Shown in pieces: positions 6,639 to 9,912 of a DNA stretch of 9,912 bases (positions within the stretch are counted from its first letter, which is position 1; every line of letters begins with the position of its first letter). Made by a program: the position numbers and the translations under genes. Below the pieces are notes generated by a model. That model saw only the letters and a program-made list of their open reading frames with translations. It was not told the origin of the DNA and made no database searches. The DNA comes from Pseudomonadota bacterium (GTDB taxonomy: Bacteria; Pseudomonadota; Gammaproteobacteria; Burkholderiales; Burkholderiaceae_C): the NCBI GenBank assembly GCA_021798395.1, contig JAJZHS010000068.1, positions 1 to 9,912 on the forward strand, given 5' to 3'.

Positions 6639-6641
6639 TCG

Positions 6642-7694
6642 ATGGTGCGCGCATCGCGCGAGGGGCACACGACGGCATCCGGATCGTTCAGCCGGAGCGA
6701 ACGCCGCGCGCTCGCCGGCTACGGCGCCGCGGTGGCGCTGCTGCACGTCGCCGGCCTGGGGCTGTGCCTGGTCGGTTCCGGCGCGCGCCCGTCGATGCTC
6801 GGCCTGGGCCTGGCGGCGTACCTGTTCGGCCTGCGCCACGCGTTCGATGCCGACCACATCGCCGCCATCGACGACACCGTGCGGCTGATGCTGCAGCGCA
6901 AGCAGCGCCCGGTCGGGGTCGGATTCTTCTTCTCCCTCGGACACTCGAGCGTCGTCTTCGTCCTCGCCTTGCTGACGGCCTGGGTGGCAGCCGCGGTCGG
7001 CCACCATCTGCCGGGACTGCGCGCGGTCGGCGCCGTGGTCGGCACCCTGGTGTCGGGGACCTTTCTGTGGCTCATCGGCGTGCTCAACCTGCGGGTTCTG
7101 CTCGACATGCTGAACGTCTGGCGCCACCGGCACCGTCACCCGCACCAGCATCGGCTCGACGCGCTGCTGGCCAGGCGCGGGCTGCTCTACCGCGTGCTCG
7201 GCCCGCGCGCCGGCGGACTGATCGGCAAGAGCTGGCACATGTATCCGGTCGGGCTGCTGTTCGGGCTGGGTTTCGACACCGCGTCCGAAATCGCGCTGCT
7301 GGCGCTGACCGGAGGCGCAGCGGCCAGCCGGCTGCCGCCGTGGGGCGTGCTCGGCTTGCCGCTGCTGTTCGCCGCGGGCATGTCGCTGATGGACACGGCC
7401 GACGGCGTGATGATGGTCCGCGCCTACGGCTGGGCCGCGGCCAACCCGGCGCGCCGCATTTTCTACAACATCACGACGACGACGCTGTCGGTCGCGATCG
7501 CGCTGGCGATCGGCAGCGTCGAGATCGCGCAGGTGCTGATCGGCGCCTTCGGCCTGCGCGGCCACATCGCGCAGTCGGTCGCCGCGATGTCGTTCGGCCA
7601 TCTTGGCGTGGCCATCGTCGCCGCGTTCATGCTCGCGTGGGGCGTGTCGTACATGGGCTGGAAGCTCGGCGGTACGCGACGCAGCGCCGGCTGA
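6642..7694 (+). CDS. hoxN: HoxN/NixA-family high-affinity nickel (or nickel/cobalt) permease
   Basis: Inner-membrane transporter of the NiCoT family, 350 aa (C. necator HoxN is 351 aa as I recall). It imports Ni2+, needed here for the hydrogenase active site. All the family signatures are seen: HAFDADHI in helix 2 (66-73), the FFSLGHSSVV block (96-105), LGFDTASEIALL (209-220) and FAAGMSLMDTADGVMM (243-258). About eight membrane helices can be drawn. The loop between helices 4 and 5 has a histidine run, RHRHRHPHQH (161-170), likely cytoplasmic if the N-terminus is inside. The gene is divergent from hybO and shares its upstream region; it converges on the TonB receptor gene, 14 bp away. Nickel over cobalt is inferred from the hydrogenase next door; the sequence alone cannot separate the two reliably. 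Confidence 0.93.
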   Translation: MVRASREGHTTASGSFSRSERRALAGYGAAVALLHVAGLGLCLVGSGARPSMLGLGLAAYLFGLRHAFDADHIAAIDDTVRLMLQRKQRPVGVGFFFSLGHSSVVFVLALLTAWVAAAVGHHLPGLRAVGAVVGTLVSGTFLWLIGVLNLRVLLDMLNVWRHRHRHPHQHRLDALLARRGLLYRVLGPRAGGLIGKSWHMYPVGLLFGLGFDTASEIALLALTGGAAASRLPPWGVLGLPLLFAAGMSLMDTADGVMMVRAYGWAAANPARRIFYNITTTTLSVAIALAIGSVEIAQVLIGAFGLRGHIAQSVAAMSFGHLGVAIVAAFMLAWGVSYMGWKLGGTRRSAG

Positions 7695-7709
7695 CCCGCG
7701 CCGCGTCGC
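7676..7709. terminator. Imperfect hairpin between convergent genes, possible bidirectional terminator
   Basis: GCGACGC (7676-7682) pairs with GCGTCGC (7703-7709). Inside it GCGC (7684-7687) pairs with GCGC (7698-7701) and GG (7689-7690) with CC (7695-7696), around a CTGA loop. That is 13 pairs with two single mismatches. The stem spans the hoxN stop and touches the stop codon of the opposing receptor gene, where a shared terminator would be expected. Neither side has a T-run, so it is not a classic intrinsic terminator; it could instead halt or protect transcript ends. Confidence 0.4.
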
Positions 7710-9912
7710 TACTGCCACGCATAGCGCACGCCCAGCCAGGCCCCGCGCGGGGCCCCGACACCGACAAACTGGGTCGCCGGCCACGCGCTCACATCGCTGT
7801 TGTAGCTGCGCTCAGGCCCGGAAAAGCCGTTGCCGCCGAGCTGGCCGAAGTCGGCGTAAACGCGGTTGAACAGATTGTCCACGCTCAAGTCGACCGTCCA
7901 GTGCCGGGCCAGCCTGTAGCGCGCCGCGACGTCGACGATGGCGTAGCCGGGAATCGGCCCGTGCGCATCCTGGTTGTTCTCGTCGCCTTGCGCGTACCGG
8001 TCGCTGCAGGCGACCAGCTGGCCGCGCAGCGTCCAGCGATCGGTCGGCGTGTACTGCGCCGACAGCGTCGCGGTCCACACCGGAATGTTCGGCAGCCGGT
8101 CTCCGGGCCGAACCTGGATGTTGCCGCCGGCGTCGGCGCTGGAGTTGCTGACGCTGGGCTCCTGGAACGCCGAGCCGTAGGTGGCCAGCGTATGGCTGAG
8201 CGAAGCCGACCACTGCCAGCGGTCGGCGCCTCCCATCAGGTCGACGGTCGCAGTGCGGAACCACTCCCGGGGGATGTTCGTGAAATACCCTTGGCTGTTG
8301 GTCCCCGCGGTGGCGATGAACTGGATCGCATTGTCAAGCGTGGTTCGCGTGTACGAAGCGCGCAGCCGCATTCCCGCCATGCGCCATACGCCGCCGAGTT
8401 GCGCCGTATGCGCGATCACCGGCTGCAGCGGCGGGTCGGCGACCAGCACGTTGGGCAGGGTGCACGGAGCCGACGGGCTGGCGCAGGTCAGCTCGACCGG
8501 CATCGGCACGCGCATGCCCTGCGCAAACCGCAGGTAGTATCCGGCGCGCCGCGTCGGGTGCACGTCGAGCCCGAAACTGGGATTGAAGCGGGTGTCATGG
8601 TGGCTGCCGCCCAGGGGGCCGCCGAGCAGGTCGGTCATCGCGATGCGCGCGTCCTCCAGGCGTCCTCCGGCGTCGACGTCGAGCCAACGCGTCGGCGAGA
8701 GCTTGTCGGTCGCATAGACGCTGCGGTCGACGTTGACGACGCCCAGGTTCACCGGATTCTGCGCGAAGGGGCCGACGCCCACGGTGTAGCGGCCCGGGGT
8801 GAAGGCCCCCGCCTGCTGCGCCTGGGTGAATCCGACCACCTGGTGCGCGTAGTCGATCCCCACGGTGGCGACGTTGCCCAGGCCGCCCAGCGCAGCGTCG
8901 TCGCGCAGCGCCAGATTCAGCCCGGTGGCCTGTTGGTGCAGGTGGGAGACGACGTTGCTCGCCACCGCGTTGCTCAGGCTGGTCGGCTGGGTATTGTCGT
9001 AGTTGTTGTTGATGTTGCTGTTGAAACCGAACTGGTCGCTGTTGCGCAGGTACACCCTTGCGGCCGCCTGCCAGTGCGCGTCGAGGACTTGGGTGTCGCC
9101 GACGTTGAAGAAATTGAGCTGGTTGTCGAACCAGTCGGGCGCGCTGTAGACGGCCGTCGGAGTGCTGCTCAGCCAGCTTGCCGGCAGGCTCTGCGAGCCT
9201 GCCAGGTGGCTCTGGCCGAAGGTGTAGCTCGCGTCCAGGCGGTTGCCGTCGGCGGCGCGCGTGACCTTGGCGAACAGGGTGCGCCGGCTGCTTCCGGTCC
9301 ACGGCGCCCAGCCGTTCTCGTGGCTGTTGCCGGCAGCGACGAAAGACGTCCAGGAGCCGGATGCGGTGCCGAAGCGGGCGTGCTCGCCGGTCCGGCCGAA
9401 GCTGCCCGCCTCGACGCCGATCGCGCCTCCGGGGGCGCTCTTGCCGTCGAGGGTATGGATCAGCACCGCGCCGCCGAGGGTGTTGAGACCGTACACCGGA
9501 TCGGCCAGCGGCACCAGGTCGATCGACCGAATGGCTCCGGTCGGGATCAGGTCCCAGTTGACGGTGTCCCCGAATGGCTCGTTGATCCGGACCCCATCCT
9601 GGAACACCGACAGCCCCTGCGGCGTACCCAGAAGCGGCGACGCCGCGAATCCGTCGAAGCGCAGGGTCGGCTGCAGGTCGTTGCCCTGCTCGTGGGTCAG
9701 CGACACCCCCGGCAGGTGCTCGGCCAGGGCGTCGGGCAAGCGCGTCGCGGGCTGCTGCTGCAAGTCCTGGCGAAAGACCTGGAAGGAATGCCTGGGCGGG
9801 GCGCGGAACCCCTCGGCGGCGCCGGGGGCGGTCACCGTGACGGTGGTCAAGCGCACGGCCGGCGCCGATGCCGCGGCGGCAGGCGGAGTCTGCGCGCGCG
9901 CGGTGGGCGCCG
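7709..9912 (-). CDS. TonB-dependent outer-membrane receptor (N-terminus outside window)
   Basis: Outer-membrane receptor with 733 visible residues. The frame stays open to the right edge, so the true start lies beyond it. The first visible residues (APTARAQTPP) look like the end of a signal peptide with an A-R-A cleavage site, so probably only the signal start is missing; a GTG at 9856 would remove this and is not favoured. A TonB-box-like stretch (TTVTVTAP, visible residues 22-29) is followed by a plug domain (LPDALAEHLPGVSLTHEQ, then QDGVRINEPFGDTVNW and LNTLGGAVLIHTLDGK) and a long beta-barrel region. VDLSVDNLFNRVYADFG near the end is typical of the family. A loop carries two close cysteines (CASPSAPC). 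The last residues are RYAWQ, where a terminal aromatic is usual. Substrate is unknown; convergence with hoxN suggests nickel, by inference only. Confidence 0.88.
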   Translation of the reverse strand, partial: APTARAQTPPAAAASAPAVRLTTVTVTAPGAAEGFRAPPRHSFQVFRQDLQQQPATRLPDALAEHLPGVSLTHEQGNDLQPTLRFDGFAASPLLGTPQGLSVFQDGVRINEPFGDTVNWDLIPTGAIRSIDLVPLADPVYGLNTLGGAVLIHTLDGKSAPGGAIGVEAGSFGRTGEHARFGTASGSWTSFVAAGNSHENGWAPWTGSSRRTLFAKVTRAADGNRLDASYTFGQSHLAGSQSLPASWLSSTPTAVYSAPDWFDNQLNFFNVGDTQVLDAHWQAAARVYLRNSDQFGFNSNINNNYDNTQPTSLSNAVASNVVSHLHQQATGLNLALRDDAALGGLGNVATVGIDYAHQVVGFTQAQQAGAFTPGRYTVGVGPFAQNPVNLGVVNVDRSVYATDKLSPTRWLDVDAGGRLEDARIAMTDLLGGPLGGSHHDTRFNPSFGLDVHPTRRAGYYLRFAQGMRVPMPVELTCASPSAPCTLPNVLVADPPLQPVIAHTAQLGGVWRMAGMRLRASYTRTTLDNAIQFIATAGTNSQGYFTNIPREWFRTATVDLMGGADRWQWSASLSHTLATYGSAFQEPSVSNSSADAGGNIQVRPGDRLPNIPVWTATLSAQYTPTDRWTLRGQLVACSDRYAQGDENNQDAHGPIPGYAIVDVAARYRLARHWTVDLSVDNLFNRVYADFGQLGGNGFSGPERSYNSDVSAWPATQFVGVGAPRGAWLGVRYAWQ

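Larger units (their letters stand above)
6318..6641. other. Divergent intergenic region between hybO and hoxN
   Basis: This 324-bp gap separates the leftward hydrogenase operon from the rightward nickel permease gene, so it must hold the control regions of both. It contains the sigma-54-type promoter at 6399-6414, a perfect GC-rich inverted repeat at 6454-6470, a short A+T-rich stretch (CTTTTCAAAT, 6504-6513) that stands out from the surroundings, a dyad at 6588-6600 and the hoxN ribosome site. Between about 6520 and 6585 the sequence is a low-complexity run of GC and GCC units in which I see no gene. Short open frames crossing the gap lack family features and look like chance in high-GC DNA. 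Confidence 0.8.

Noticed and set aside
6314..6670. Minus-strand open frame of 118 codons across the hybO-hoxN intergenic region
   Set aside because: It has no ribosome site or recognisable domain, is rich in Arg and Ala, and overlaps the sigma-54 promoter and the hoxN start.
6585..7784. Minus-strand open frame of 399 codons antisense to hoxN
   Set aside because: The product is Gln/Arg/His-rich low-complexity sequence, while the plus strand encodes every NiCoT signature.

Overview
This GC-rich window holds the front part of a group 1c (Hyb-type, E. coli hydrogenase-2-like) membrane-bound [NiFe]-hydrogenase operon, followed by what looks like its nickel-uptake genes. High GC, tightly packed genes, a Tat-exported HybO/HybA pair, a sigma-54-type promoter and a TonB-dependent outer-membrane receptor all point to a Gram-negative proteobacterium. 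I lean to a beta- or gammaproteobacterium, but the sequence does not settle the genus.

Layout. Seven genes run leftwards on the minus strand from 6317 to the left edge: hybO (small subunit), hybA (four-cluster ferredoxin), hybB (NrfD-type quinone-interacting membrane protein), hybC (large subunit), hybD (maturation protease), hypC/hybG (metal-site chaperone) and hybE (assembly chaperone, cut by the left edge). Gaps are 16 bp or less and hybA overlaps hybB, so this should be one transcript. A 324-bp divergent intergenic region (6318-6641) carries a strong sigma-54 (-24/-12) promoter match pointing at hybO and several GC-rich dyads. On the plus strand follows a HoxN/NixA-type nickel permease gene (6642-7694). 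A TonB-dependent receptor gene converges on it from the right (7709 to the right edge, N-terminus outside the window). A long imperfect hairpin spans both convergent stop codons.

How the parts fit. HybO/HybC form the H2-activating heterodimer, exported by the Tat signal on HybO. HybA and HybB pass electrons between it and the quinone pool. HypC, HybE and HybD build and proof-read the NiFe site and cleave the HybC tail. HoxN imports Ni2+ across the inner membrane, and the TonB receptor may bring it across the outer membrane (inference from position only). The small subunit has the standard four-Cys proximal cluster site, not the six-Cys site of O2-tolerant enzymes, so an O2-sensitive enzyme working in anoxic conditions is expected.

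The system is recognisable, not wholly new. The points most worth checking are the sigma-54 promoter, the nickel-supply neighbourhood, the HypC homologue lacking the usual histidine, an extra cysteine beside the medial Fe-S cluster, and the in-frame hypC-hybE junction.
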